DNA from: Chlamydomonas sphaeroides
Lineage: Eukaryota > Chlorophyta > Chlorophyceae > Chlamydomonadales > Chlamydomonadaceae
Assembly: GCA_001662425.1 (NCBI GenBank)
Contig: BDDC01000542.1
Span: 5,416 to 53,307 of the forward strand
Length of the DNA: 47,892 nt
Direction: 5' to 3'
The notes beneath the pieces are model-generated. The model was given only the letters and a program-made list of their open reading frames with translations. It was not told the DNA's origin and made no database searches. Shown in pieces: positions 12,688-23,997 of the stretch (its first letter is position 1; the number at the start of each line of letters is the position of its first letter). Position numbers and translations under genes: made by a program.

Positions 12688-13306
12688 GGAGCAGGAGGTG
12701 ACCTCTCCTCCTGGTGAGGAGAGGTTGACGGGGGCGACGTGGGGAGGGTGGCGGCCCCCGTCCATGAGCGGAGGCGCGAGAGCCGGGGTCACGGCGAGCC
12801 GCCGTCTGATGTTGTGTCCGCGGCTGTAAGCACGTGCCAGACGATCATATGTTGGATCTGTATTACATGCAGCCACCCATGCCGGCCCGCCGTGTATTGC
12901 ATGCGCGGCGTAGTGGGCCCCACAGAGTGGGTCCGGGTATTGCGTCTACCCTAGTTGGCGCCAGCCTCGTGCGTGGGCATGAGGACAAATGTACGGCGCA
13001 GCGTGGATGCTAGAGCGGAATGCACGCCCCCATTGTCTGAAGCAGCATCCATAGCAAGAGTGGCGTGGAAGCCAACTCGCGCACCGATCCGCAGCCACCC
13101 ATCATACTCCCGTGAGAAGGATTTGAGGAGAACATCGCGGGGCACTACGAAGCCATTCTTCTGTGCCTTCGACCGCCACGCCTGCCGCCCTTTAATCGCT
13201 CCCTTAATTCGTACAACACCCTGCGCTGCTGCTTGGGCTGTTCTCCTACACGCGGCCGGGCAGTCACCGCCGGATGCAGCAGCTGCCACTGGAGGCGCGG
13301 CCTCCT
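12688..13306. other. Convergent intergenic region (3' UTRs)
   Basis: This gap lies between the stop of the NOV-like gene (plus) and the stop of the HeLo/p25-alpha gene (minus). It holds a TGTAA, the usual green-algal poly(A) signal, at 12825-12829, about 140 nt after the plus-strand stop. No coding potential with recognisable similarity was seen. Confidence 0.5.
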
Positions 13307-16300
13307 TTAGGCCTTCGTCTGGCAGGGCGTGATGCCGGGCCCCGTGGACGCCATGACGGTCGCCTCGACGGCCTCGGCGCTGACGCCCTTGGCCTCCGCG
13401 ATGAGGCCCAGCGCCGTCTGGAAGGCCGCGAAGTCCAGCTTGGTGCCGGCCTGCGGGGGCGAGAGGGCTGGGGTGTGACATGCAAGAAATGCCACGGCAG
13501 CACAGTGCCCCTCACGCCGGAAAGCCCAGGCACAGCCCCGGCATCTACGCTGCCTGCCCGCGCCGCGCACCTTGGGCTTGGCGCGCTGGAAGATGATGTC
13601 GGCCTGCTGCTGGCTGAGGCCGGGCCCCAGCAGTCCCGTCTCGCGCAGCAGCTTGGCCCACTGGCTGCCGCTCAGCTCGGTGCGGCTGCTGGACCCCGCG
13701 GGGCCGTGCGTGCCGAACTGCGAGTACATGAGCCACACGTCGTGCAGCGCGCCGGAGGCGGCCATGGAGCCTGAGGCGCAACGGCAACGCAAAGGGCAGG
13801 CGCAAGCAGGTGGCCACGTGTGGGCTGGCACGGCGTACGGCCATGTGGGCCGGAGCGCCAGGCAGCGCACACTGGCCAGGACAGACGGAACCCTGTGACC
13901 CTGTCCTCACCGCCGGCGGCGCCGTTGCCGGCGGAGCGGCGCTTCCAGTCGCCTGCCCCAATGCTGCCGCCGGGCGCGCGGGCGGGCAGGTGCATGCTCA
14001 TGGCCAGCGAGGCGGCGGAGCCCTTGGCCGAATGGGCGGCGGGCGGGGGCGTCCTGTCGGCGGGCTTGTCTACGATGTTGACCGTGGTGGTGCGGGCCAC
14101 GCTGTGGGTGGAGGCCAGGGCAGGGCAGCGAGGGGTGGGACACGGGCGGGGTAGGGATGGGGCTTGGGGTCGCCGATGACGGCAAGGCGGGGCGGTGCTG
14201 TCGTGCCATGCCCGAAGTCCTCACCGCGCGGGCGCCTTGGTGGCGGAGGCCGGGTCGGAGCGATCCAGCAGCGTGGCGAGGTCCGTCTGCTTCTGCGCCA
14301 CCTTGGGCCCGCCCTTGGCGTACACGCCTGCGGGATCGGGCAAGACCGAGTGCTGCACGGCTCAGCAACCGAAGTACCGAACCCTGACCTGCTGCGTGAC
14401 GCGACCTTGCGGCGACGCGTACTCTATGGTGCACCGCGCGACCATGCACGCCCACCCCCAGCTCACGACAACTGCCAGCTCACCCGTGTACGTGGACTGC
14501 CGAGCGTGCGGGTTTGGAGCAGCGCAACGAAACCAAGGGAAAGGTGGAGGCCGACGAGGAGGACGTCAGCGACAAGCCTTGGTGTTTGAATCGGACTTTC
14601 GGGGATCATAATTCAGCTATGTGTGCGCCTCGCATTCCTCCCCTCACCTTGTCATCGTGCAGGCGAACAGCCTCGGCCTTGGTGGCCCGTGCCATTGGCC
14701 CGCTGCTGCCCAAGCTCATGACCTGCCCCACCAGCTCCTCCAGCCGCATGCGGCAGTGGCCCGCGCACTCGACCAGCGCCGCCACGAAGCCGTCGAACGA
14801 CAGCTGCCGGCCGCCCTTGGGCTTGGCCTGCGGCAGAACAACGCGTGCCCCGTAAGCGAGCGCTGTCCGCCACACCACCAGCGCCAGGCGGGATAGTGCG
14901 GCACTAGCACGGGTGTGGCGGTGCCTACCCTGGTGAAGGCCAGGTCCACGTCCTGCGAGCTAATGGCCTGGCCCAGCAGGTCCAGGTCCCGGAACAGCTT
15001 GGCAAAGTGCGCCGAGTCCATGCCGTCCACCGTCTGCAGGGGGATGGCGGGGTGCGGCAGCGTGTTGGCAAGGACGGCATGTACGCCGACGGCAGGCAGC
15101 GCTGCATGCGGCCGTTCCTCTGCCCCGTGGCCTGGTTTGCACGGGAGCCTACACCTACCTGGCGAGTGCCAAAGGCGATGAGCTCCTTGAAGACCTGGTG
15201 CAGCTGATCTGCAGGGAGCAAGGGATAGAAGGGTTCGGCGATGGAAACCTAGGATGGACTATTGCTCAATGGCCGCAGGAAGACCGCACGCCAGGCCACT
15301 CACCCTCGACGTTGCGGCCCACGGCCAGTCGCAGCTGCTTGCAGGGGTCGCAGTCGGTGATAAGATCGCAGTAGCTGCGTCACGAAAGGGCCATGGGGCT
15401 TCAAGTTTGGTGATTTCATCGCAAAGCATCGACAAGCGCAGGGTATCAGGCACACTGCACCGCCTCGGCAACAAGCTCACCGCGAGAAGTCGTCGATGCT
15501 CAGCCGCCCGTCGCGGTCCTGGTCCGCAAGCGCGAAGGCGCGCATCGCCTGCGCGTCCGCCTCGGCGGCGTTCTTGGCGCCGTCGAAGGTGCCCAGCGCC
15601 GCCAGCACGGCGCGCAGGTCGGCGGGCGACAGGTAGCCCTTCTTCTCCTTGTCGTACCTGGCGCAAGGGTGGGCCCAGGCGACAGAGGGTCGATGGCGCA
15701 CACATGAGCCGACTTGAGGCGCAGCCGCCGCGCCATGTGCACCTGTAGCGGCGTGACCCCCAACCCGGCACGCACCAGGTGAACACCGACTGCCAGCGCT
15801 CGGTGCTGACGGGACCGCCGGCAGCCAGCACGATGTGGCGGAAGTAGGCGTCGGCGGGCACGTCCTCTGGCAGCGCCGCCAGCTCGCGCGCCACAGCGTC
15901 GGGCGCCACCGCCAGGTGGCCCGCCAGCTCGCGGATGCCCGCGGACAGCGGGTCGGTCTGGGGCCCAGCAATCAGGCGTACCATGTAGGACGACGACTTG
16001 TAGCAGCGCTCCGCCAGCTATGCAAGCCCAGTCAACAATCCTCACCCCGACGGCCTTAAGGCCCAGAGCCACGTTGCCGTTGCCGAAGCGCTTAAGCGTG
16101 CGCCGCAGGTTGCGGTTGGTGGAGTCCAGGTGCGCGCCGCGCGCCAGCGGCTTGCCGGGCGCGGAGAGCCCAGCGGCCTGCACAGGGAGTGGCCGCGGTG
16201 CATTGGCCACACCATGAGGCACAGTCTCAAGACGACAGCAGCGCCCCAACCCCACGCTCGCACACCTGCATGGCATCCACGATGGTGTTGTGCGCCTCAT

Positions 16301-18037
16301 CGAATTGTGCCTTGAGGCCCTCGTTGCAGGCCATGTGCAGGATCCAGCCTGCAGACATAGGTGTGGGTCAGCACCGCTTTGCGAGAGTGCGGCACGGCTG
16401 GCAGTGAAGAGGCGGCCATGCGGAAGCAAACCGGAGCCTAGAGGACGCACCGTCCTTGACGAAGCGCTCCACCAGCTGGCAGCTGCTGCCCAGAAGCCGG
16501 GCGAGCTCGGGCAGCGCGGCGGCGGGCACGGTGCCCTTCTTGCCTGCAGAGACATTGAGCTTGTGTAAGGACTGGCTATGTGTAACGCAGTTCCCATCAG
16601 CGAAGAGGCAAGTGCATACTGCTGCCGCCGCCGCACGGCGTAGCCTGATTGAGCTTGCCACCGCCGGTGCTTACCCGCGGCGTCAATGGACCGCAGCATG
16701 TCAAGCCCCTGCCCGGCCAGAGAGCTACAGTTCTCCTTGTTGACGATAGCTGAAGACGCCAAGCCGCTCAGCCGGTACGCGGCCCCTGAGTGGCCAGGGG
16801 TGATCAAACACCGTTACTACTTGGAAAGGGGCAATCTCGGCACTAAGTGTCGAAGGTTCATGTGGGTCAGCCACGGTAAGGCTTGGGGTGCAACCTGGCC
16901 ACGCCTACCTGCCCTGAGGAGGCAGTTTGAAATTGTTTGGTCCCGCTGTGCTCCGACAATGGGGGATCTGAGGGCCCCATCGGTTTTGGTGCCTTGCGCC
17001 GTTTGGCACTTTGACTCGGTTCCTGTTTCCTGTTTTCCGTGTCCTTTTGATATCTATCTGTCTCTCTCTCTCTGGCACTTACCAAACACGGCGCCCGCGT
17101 AAGGAAATGCGCCGACTGCAGCCGTCATTCCGGCGCCGAACTTGGTGCCGGTCTTGGTAATGAAGCCCTCAACAGCGTCCAGGTCCGCGTTGGCGTAGGG
17201 CTGCAGGCTGCGAGCCCAGTCGGCTGGGCCCTACATCAAGGCAGCGACACAAGGGGGCAGACTTGCACGCTGCGTAGGACAACCTGCAACAAGGGCTCGG
17301 CAAGCAAGCAACCACACATGGCTCTGACAACGAACAGCAGCTCAGAGGTTCGCTAGCCCTACCTTGGCGATCTCCGAAAGGGCCATCACGGCGTCCATGG
17401 GCACGGGGCCGCTGGGCACCTCCTCTGCGACGGGCGCCGGGGCAACAGCCTCGTCCACAGCTGGGGGCCTGGCAGGCTCCGGCGCGGCCGTCTCCACAAC
17501 CGGCGGCGCGACCGGTGCCTCGGGCAGGTCGGCGTCGGTACCGGCGTCCCTGGCTAGGCGCTCAGGAGTGGCCTGCACGGAGGCCACCTTGCCCGCGGCC
17601 TTCTGCTTGCGGGGTGTCTGGTCTAGGCCGCGCACAGGCGTGACGTCGGCGTCCTCCAGCTCTAGCCGCGGCACGATGGGTGCTTTGGCCCGCTGCTGAG
17701 GCTGCGGCATGCTTCCCGTGGAGAGTGAGCCGGACGGTGCTTTGGCCACTTTGCGGAACTCCTGCATCTGCGAAACCGCCGACTCAGGTGGGACCACAAC
17801 AGGCGCCAGACGCAGTGGCTCCTTGTGCTGTAGCGCCTGTGGGTGAGCGCATTAGAACAGGCGAGGGCGCCGTGGCTTTTGACAGGACATCTAAGCGGGT
17901 TGGGGCACAGCACCCCAAGCACCCCCTGCCGTTAACGCCGCTGACAGCATCTCTACCTGTCGCGGTGCTCCATGCACTGGGTAAGACACGCTGGGGGTGG
18001 GGTCGGCAGGCTTGCCGAAGCACGAAAAGAGGCCCAT
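13307..18037 (-). CDS. Acylated HeLo/MLKL-like four-helix bundle, EF-hand and twin p25-alpha (TPPP) protein
   Basis: Eighteen exons give 853 residues: 18037-17957, 17836-17363, 17230-17083, 16749-16675, 16543-16451, 16348-16266, 16177-16046, 16017-15776, 15657-15481, 15374-15304, 15208-15159, 15033-14929, 14827-14648, 14496-14484, 14327-14225, 14101-13911, 13770-13571, 13450-13307. The protein starts MGLFSCF, with Gly2 and Cys6 as expected for N-myristoylation plus palmitoylation. A Pro/Ala-rich linker follows to residue 185. Residues 186-360 fit the MLKL_NTD/HeLo helical bundle (FAIVNKENCSSLAGQ; ERFVKDGGWILHMACNEG). Residues 444-502 hold an EF-hand pair: the first loop is degenerate, the second (488-499) is canonical, DQDRDGRLSIDD. 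p25-alpha domain 1 spans about 525-660 and has the family STYTG motif. Domain 2 (about 745-853) ends without that motif. Family knowledge: p25-alpha proteins bind tubulin; HeLo bundles insert into membranes. The combined role is inferred: a membrane-anchored, Ca2+-responsive cytoskeletal or membrane-acting protein. Confidence 0.82.
14484..14496 (-). other. 13-nt microexon of the p25-alpha gene
   Basis: The sequence TCCACGTACACGG is flanked by an AG acceptor (GGCAG) and a GTGAGC donor. Only when it is included do the flanking exons (14827-14648, phase 0 out; 14327-14225, phase 1 in) join in frame. It then supplies Ser-Thr-Tyr-Thr and the first base of Gly, which is the position of the conserved SKYTG motif of p25-alpha proteins. 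Confidence 0.75.
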
Positions 18038-18538
18038 GGTCTCGACCCGAGAAGCTCTTCAGCCGAAGCTGCTCCGAGCTCGACCGGGCGGTTCTAGCAA
18101 AGTACGATTTTGCTTGTGCAGTAGCTGAGCCAACCTGCAGAGCTTCGCGACCTAGCGGCGAGGAATTGCCGAGCAGCCGGTGGTCAACGGCGTGAGCAGC
18201 CGTCGCAGGAGTATGTCAGCTGCGTATGTGATTGTATATAGTCAAGGGTCAGTCGTCGGAGCTGCGCGTGTGCGGGCACTAGCCTGCACGGGCTTGGACG
18301 ACAGCCGGCCGAGTTCCGTGGATCCTGTAAATAATGTTTCGGCCCCCTGTCTCCTGCCCACCCCAACGTGCATCTGCTTGTAGATCGCGCTGCTGCTTCG
18401 CTTAAACACCTTCGCAGCATAGCCGCGCACGTAGCCTTGGGGTTCCTTATCGAGCCGCCGTCCTTCACCGCAGCACACAAGGCCTGAGGCCAGTACTAAA
18501 CCTACAGCTGAGCTGCCCTTGAGCCAAACCTTGCCAAA
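18038..18538. promoter_or_regulatory. Probable bidirectional promoter, HeLo/p25-alpha gene and eIF3l
   Basis: There are 501 bp between two divergently oriented start codons (18037 minus, 18539 plus). A TATA-like stretch TTGTATATAG lies at 18232-18241, about 195 nt upstream of the minus-strand start. No other element was recognised. Transcription starts cannot be placed from sequence alone. Confidence 0.4.
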
Positions 18539-21500
18539 ATGCCGGCGCACGATGACGAGTATCAAGGCTTCTACCAGGTCCCAGACATCGTCAAGCAGTA
18601 TTGCCATTACTTCTACCGCCACATCAGGTCCGGCGGAGCTCTGGAGTCTTGATCACAGCCGCGGGCGCAATGCTGGGTTGGGCGGCGGCTCTTGGGCCGC
18701 GCCGCAGCCTGCAGTGCACCGCGATTAGAATACAATATCTAGCAATTCTGGCGTCAGCGTAGCCTTTGGGCGGACGCGGAGGCCACAAAGCTGATCTGCG
18801 CGCTCGGCGCGCCTTGCCGCGCCACCACTGTGCGCTGCGCGCAGGGAGCGCAACATTCCCGAGATTCAGTCGATGTATGAGATCTCATTCCTGAAGCTCA
18901 GCGACCGCTATTACAAGAACTCGCCGTGGCCGGAGAAGGAGCACATTGCCGAGGTCGTGGACCATGACCACGTCTTCTGCCTGCTCTACAAGGTCAGTGC
19001 TAGACATGGGTGCCGAGGGGACTGGGCCGGGATGGGGGGGGCTTGGCGGGTGGGTTTGAGGTGGTTCAGGGCCCAAGCCGAACGCTGGCACACCCGCCGC
19101 CGCCGACTGCTTCTTCCCCTACCGCCCTCAGGAGATGTACTTCCGCCACCTGTACGCCCGCTGCACGCCCACGCTGCGTGACCGGTGAGGAGCTGTGGCG
19201 CTGCCGTTCGGACCAAGCTGGCCCAGCCCGTGCGCCCAGCACAGGCTTGCAGGGGCCTCGTCCCATGCCGCGCAGCCAACGGCCAGCAAATCACCAGTCC
19301 TCCGACCACGGAGCGTGTCACCGAACGCACTTGCTGTGCCGTGCTGCCTCTCTCCTACCATGCAGCTGCGACTCGTGGGACAACTATTGCGACCTGTTTG
19401 GCCTGCTGCTAACCAGCAATGTCAACATGCAGCTGCCCAACATCTGGCTGTGGGACATGGTGGATGAGTTCCTGTACCAGTTCCAGGTGTGACCAGCCAG
19501 CAGCAGGAAGGAAGGGGCGACAAGGGGGAGGGGCCCGGCTGGTCAGGCAGCCGGGGAGCGGACGGCAGGTACCGGCTCGCAGGGAAGCCGGGTTTGCGGC
19601 CGGCGGATAGCCACGGCCGGCGACCGCGAAGCACCCAAGCGGGCCATCTCCCTCTTGAAACCCGCACGGCAGTCTTGATGAGCCACCAAAGAGGATGGGT
19701 ATGGGACACTGCAGGCCAGAGGGCAATGGCCACTTACCGCAGCCCCGGGGATGGGCAGCCCGGCGCCGTGTACGGCGGCCTGGCGAGGTGGCGAGCGTGT
19801 CAGCCCACGCTATCCGCATCATGGCAGCCAGCACGCAGTGCCTCGCCCTCCTGCCATGAGCTCGGCGCCCTGCTGAATGTGACCGCGGGGCGCGTCGGCT
19901 CATTTCCCTCCCTCCTGCTGCTGTCCGCAGTCGTTCTGCCAGTACCGCGGCAAGGTGCAGTCCATGTCGCCCGAGGAGATCGACAACCTCAAGAAGGTCA
20001 CCGACAAGGCAAGCAGGGACAGGCGGGAGGCAATGCGTGCACGCAGAATGGCTGTGACAGGTGTCGCTTTCGCCCGCAGCGAGCCGCCCTGCCCCTGATT
20101 CCCCTCACCCCTTTCTCTCCTCTCCGCCTCTCGCTCTCCCTTCCGTCCCCAGGTGTGGAACATCGTGGAGGTGCTCAACATCCTGCAGGCGCTGGTGGAC
20201 AAGAGCGGCATCGTGGCGGAGCTGGAGGCGGACTCGGGCGCCAAGTGAGCAGCGGGCAGAGGGGAACGAGGAATTGCAGACGGCGCGGGGCATACGCGCG
20301 ACGGGGGGTCGCAGGCAGCTGAGAAACGTGGCCGCGGCAAGCGCCAGGAGGTCGCACCGGCGTGGCCATGGTATCCTCAGTGGCAGCTGCGCTGTCCGCT
20401 GCCTGCCTCCTGCCTGATGGCCCCGCCTCGCGCCCTGTCCTGTCCTCGCCTCGCCTCGCCTCATCCCTCAGGCTTAACAGCCTGGAGGGCTACTACCCGC
20501 AGTCGTCCAACGTGCTGCGCATGCTGGGCTACTTCTCGCTGACGGGCCTGCTGCGCGTGCACTGCCTGGTGGGCGACTACGTGACCGGCCTCAAGGTGGG
20601 GGGGGGGGGCGGCGGGCAGGGGCGGGGCATTGGCGAGGCGGAGGAGGCAGGCGTCAGCGGGAGCAGGGGCGTCCAGGCGCCAGGGGCTTCAGCGCTGCAC
20701 AAGGAGCACGGGGTGTCAATTGCTGAGGGGCGCCGCCACTGAGCTCCTCCTGCCTACCCTCCTCCAGGCCGTCTACCCGCTCAGCCTGCACGAGCGCACG
20801 CACCTGTTCACGCCGCGCATCCCGGGCGCCCACATCACGCTCTTCTACTACGGCGGCTTCTCCTACCTCATGCAGCGCAGGTGGGGCAGCCCAGGGAGTG
20901 CAAGTGGTAACCGCCCACGGCGGCAACTTGAGGAAGCGGCGGTTTCCCGTAGCCCTGGCGTGAGCTGCGGTGCACACTTATCAATCGTGGCCCCATGCCG
21001 CCCCGTCCCGCCCTGCCCCCACCTCCCAGGTATCTGGACGCGGCGCGCTGCTTCAACGCGGTGCTGCTGTACATCTACCGCGTCAAGGCGCAGCACCGCA
21101 GCAGCCCGCAGTACGAGCAGATGCTCAAGAAGAACGAGCAGATGTACGCGCTGCTGGCCATCTGCCTGGCGCTGTGCCCCGCTGCCGCCAAGAGCCTGGA
21201 TGAGAACGTGCTCATGCAGGTGGGAGGGTCGGTGAGGGCAGGGAGGCGGGGGGGTGAGGGCAGGGAGGCGGGAGGGAATGCACGGTGCAGGGACTGCGGT
21301 GAGTGGCTGCCTCGCTATGATGCTCTACGATATCTTCAGCTATCACTGACCCGCCTTACTAGCGAGGCGTGATTAAAAACGATACTTTTGAGCGAAGGCC
21401 GCGCACGCATACCTTACAGGGTACCGGGTGGTTGGGATAGGCCGTTGGCGGGGTTCCGGGCGTGTCCACGGTCCGTTCGCAAGCGCCTGTGCCACGCACG

Positions 21501-23225
21501 TTTAACACCACGATCACACTTGTACTCGTATGCACCAAATCCGCACTGCCGCATGGCACACCAACTTTTGCCCCAGGCCATTGCCCTGCCTCTATGGGGC
21601 CGCTATGATGCCTTTGATATCTTCAGCTATCACTGACCCGCCTTACTAGCGGAGTTTGATTACACTTGATACCGCTGAGCGACGGCCACGCACGGAAGGA
21701 CACGACACTGCAAGCGCAACCGCATTGGTAGCACCGCACTGCGCATAGCTGCCAGGCTGCGCACCGCAGTGCGCGGGGGCGCAGCCAACACACTGCCCGG
21801 GGCCGCTATGATGCCTTTGATATCTTCAGCTATCACTGACCCGCCTTACTAGCGGAGTTTGATTACACTTCATACCGCTGAGCGAACACCGCGCACGGGT
21901 GCACACCACACCGCACCGCAGCAACGCGCGGAGCATCGCAACCGCACGCTGGCGGACGCACCGCACCGCCGCACTTGGCGTGCGGCCAGCGCACTGCCCG
22001 GGCCGCTATGATGTTCCATACAACTCTAGCTATCACTGACCCGCCTTACTAGCGGGGCGTGATTACAACAATATCCTGAGCGACCCTGCCACCTTGCCGG
22101 CCTCCGCTGCAAGGCACGCCACACCACGCCTTCTTGTCCTGCAATGCCGCCAAGCACAGCACAATATCCTGAGCAACCCGTACGTATCAAGGGAAACCGC
22201 ACCATGTTTGATCAGCCCCTTGTCCTCCCCGAACCCGGCCACCCCAGCTGCGCGAGCGGCAGTCGGACAACATGACGTCCATGGCCCGCGGCGAGTTCGA
22301 TGTGTACGACAGCCTGTTCCGCGACGCCTGCCCCAAGTTCGTCACCAGCACGCCGCCCGCCTACGACCAGGCTACCACCAACACCAACCAGCTGGTGCGT
22401 CATTACGCGCTGGCGAGCTGCAGCGGCGGCCCAGGGGCCAGGGGGCTGCCTCGTTGCGGAGCGCTCCCGCGGCCCCGCTGGCGGCCCCCTTCTTCCTGCC
22501 GACAGCCCGCGCCCTTGTCTCACCCCCCTCTCCCAACCTCGCTCGACCCCTCATCACTCCGCTGCCCTCCCTCCGCCCCTCTGCCCGTCCAGGCCTTCCG
22601 CGCGCAGCTCAACTCGTTCATGCTGGAGGTGCGCAGCCAGCAGACGCTGCCGCAGCTCAAGCAGTACCTGCTGCTGTACAGCTCCATCGCGCTGCCGCGC
22701 CTGGCGGCGCTCATGGACACGGACGAGGCGGCGCTGCGGCAGCAGCTGCTGTGCCTCAAGGCCAAGCAGCGGCAGCTCAAGTGGGACGGCGGCAAGGACA
22801 TGACCGCAGGTGGGTGCTGCAGCGGGCTATGGCGCGCAGTGGCTTGGCTTGAACGCTCAGGGGCTACGAGCTGTACCGACCCGCTGTTGCGGCGCGGAGG
22901 CTTGCAGCTGCCGGCCGTGCGCCTCCTCCTCCTGGACCCTTCATTCCTCCCACCTCATTCTGTGCCACTCCCCCTGCCTCTCTCTCCGCCTCTGCCAGGC
23001 ACCTGGACGGTGGCCGCGGACCTGGACTTCCACATTGACGTGGACCCCGAGACCGGCCGCGAGCTGGTGCTGGTGAGCGACACACAGACGGTGGCCACCT
23101 ACGCGCCGCTGCTGGCGCACCACATTGCGCGCTTCGAGGAGATCATCCGCGACCTGTCGGCCATGTCCGTGGCGCCGGCCGTCGCGGCGGCGCCCGTGGC
23201 GCCGGCCGTGGCAGGGCGCGCGTGA
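18539..23225 (+). CDS. EIF3L: Translation initiation factor eIF3 subunit L
   Basis: Twelve exons give 532 residues: 18539-18627, 18845-18992, 19132-19184, 19366-19486, 19931-20008, 20153-20244, 20472-20595, 20768-20880, 21030-21219, 22248-22394, 22593-22809, 22999-23225. All phases agree. The length matches the family (about 530-565). Diagnostic stretches are NIPEIQSMYEISFLKLSDRY, HVFCLLYKEMYFRHLYAR, CDSWDNYCDLFGLLL, LWDMVDEFLYQFQSFCQYRG, GYFSLTGLLRVHCLVGDY and, near the end, a PCI-type region ending HIARFEEIIRDLS. eIF3l is a PCI-domain subunit of eIF3, which loads the 43S complex on mRNA in the cytosol. Intron 5 (20009-20152) uses a GC donor (AAG/GCAAGC). Intron 9 (21220-22247) is far longer than the others and carries the snoRNA-like array. 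The C-terminal tail is an Ala/Pro/Val-rich extension. Confidence 0.96.
21311..21400 (+). ncRNA. Box C/D snoRNA-like element, copy 1
   Basis: Sense-strand element in intron 9 of eIF3l. A C-like box ATGATG is at 21317-21322, a D' box CTGA at 21346-21349 and a C'-like TGATTA at 21370-21375. The 3' D box is degenerate (TTGA, 21388-21391). The D' guide region shares GATATCTTCAGCTATCA with copies 2 and 3. Of the four copies this is the least well conserved at its 3' end and may be inactive. Confidence 0.45.
21598..21686 (+). ncRNA. Box C/D snoRNA-like element, copy 2
   Basis: C-like box ATGATG 21605-21610, D' CTGA 21633-21636, C'-like TGATTA, and D CTGA 21675-21678. The distance from C to D is about 74 nt, normal for C/D snoRNAs. 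The flanks GGCCGCT and AGCGACGGCC can pair as a terminal stem next to the C and D boxes. The candidate guide before D' reads GATATCTTCAGCTATCA. The rRNA target was not determined. Confidence 0.6.
21802..21889 (+). ncRNA. Box C/D snoRNA-like element, copy 3
   Basis: Nearly identical to copy 2 across its whole length. C-like box ATGATG 21808-21813, D' CTGA 21836-21839, C'-like TGATTA, D CTGA 21878-21881. It starts 203 bp after copy 2, and the unit before it (CACTGCCCGGGGCCGCTATG) resembles the one before copy 4, so a unit of about 200 bp has been duplicated. Confidence 0.6.
22002..22087 (+). ncRNA. Box C/D snoRNA-like element, copy 4
   Basis: C-like box ATGATG 22008-22013, D' CTGA 22036-22039, C'-like TGATTA, D CTGA 22076-22079. 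The boxes and the last eight guide bases (AGCTATCA) are kept, but the rest of the D' guide and the D guide differ from copies 1-3, which suggests another target or relaxed selection. Its 3' end (CAATATCCTGAGC) recurs at about 22160-22175 as a short fragment. Confidence 0.55.
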
Positions 23226-23997
23226 GCGGTGGGCTGGGCCAGCAGGGTATGCGTTGAGGTCAGGAATGGCAAGGGTTGTTTGGAAGGGGTGCTGAGCAGC
23301 GGATGTTGAGCGGGGCAGAGGGCGGAGACGTGCTGCGAGGCGAGGCGCTGCCAGGTACACTCGGCAGCGCAACGAGCAGGAGGCCCTGGCGATGCTGGGG
23401 AGGCGCTGTCGTGGGGTGAAGTGTAGCAAGGCTTGGGGTTGGGCAACGAGGTGGTGGGCACGCGGGGCGATGTCGAGCTGTCGCAGGATGGTTGCACGGT
23501 CGTAGACGCTTGTGCAGTGTTACGGGTGGTGGCGGCGCACGTGTTTGCCGTGCTTGCAAGGGGAGAGGGCTCACGGGTCGTATGGCCGTGCGACAGGTCG
23601 GTCCGGTGAACCCGCGAACTCGGCCGCTTTGACGTGTCCAGTCGCGCAACAACCCTTCACAGGATGGCTCTCTCTGCGACAACAGAGCAGCGCGGTAGCT
23701 GGGTGCAACTTGCGCATTGGGGCCTGCCTGCCGGCAGTCGCGTCGAGGCCGGGCCCAGTGCCGGGTCCGGGCCATGTTACATATATCATGGCCGCCAGAA
23801 CTCCATACACCACTTACTTGATACCCAGCATACAAGTTCAAACACAGCACATCAACGGCAGCGCTAAACCTCGCGACAGAAGACAATGCTCTAGCACCTC
23901 TGTTAAGCAGCCGCCAAGCGAAGTGCGCGGACTGCTTTTGTGAAGTGGATTCGCGACGCCATCGCTCGCCATCGCTCAGCCCGCGTGCCTAACGACG
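23226..23997. other. Intergenic region between eIF3l and the phosphatase-like gene
   Basis: Contains the 3' UTR of eIF3l and the probable promoter of the downstream gene. I see no coding exon with splice support, no RNA gene and no repeat of note. Confidence 0.4.

Noticed and set aside
21311..22087. Miniature inverted-repeat transposon as explanation for the intron array
   Set aside because: CCGCTA/TAGCGG ends exist inside the unit, but no target-site duplications are seen, all copies lie sense-oriented at regular spacing, and the C, D', C' and D boxes fit snoRNA better. Kept as the main alternative.
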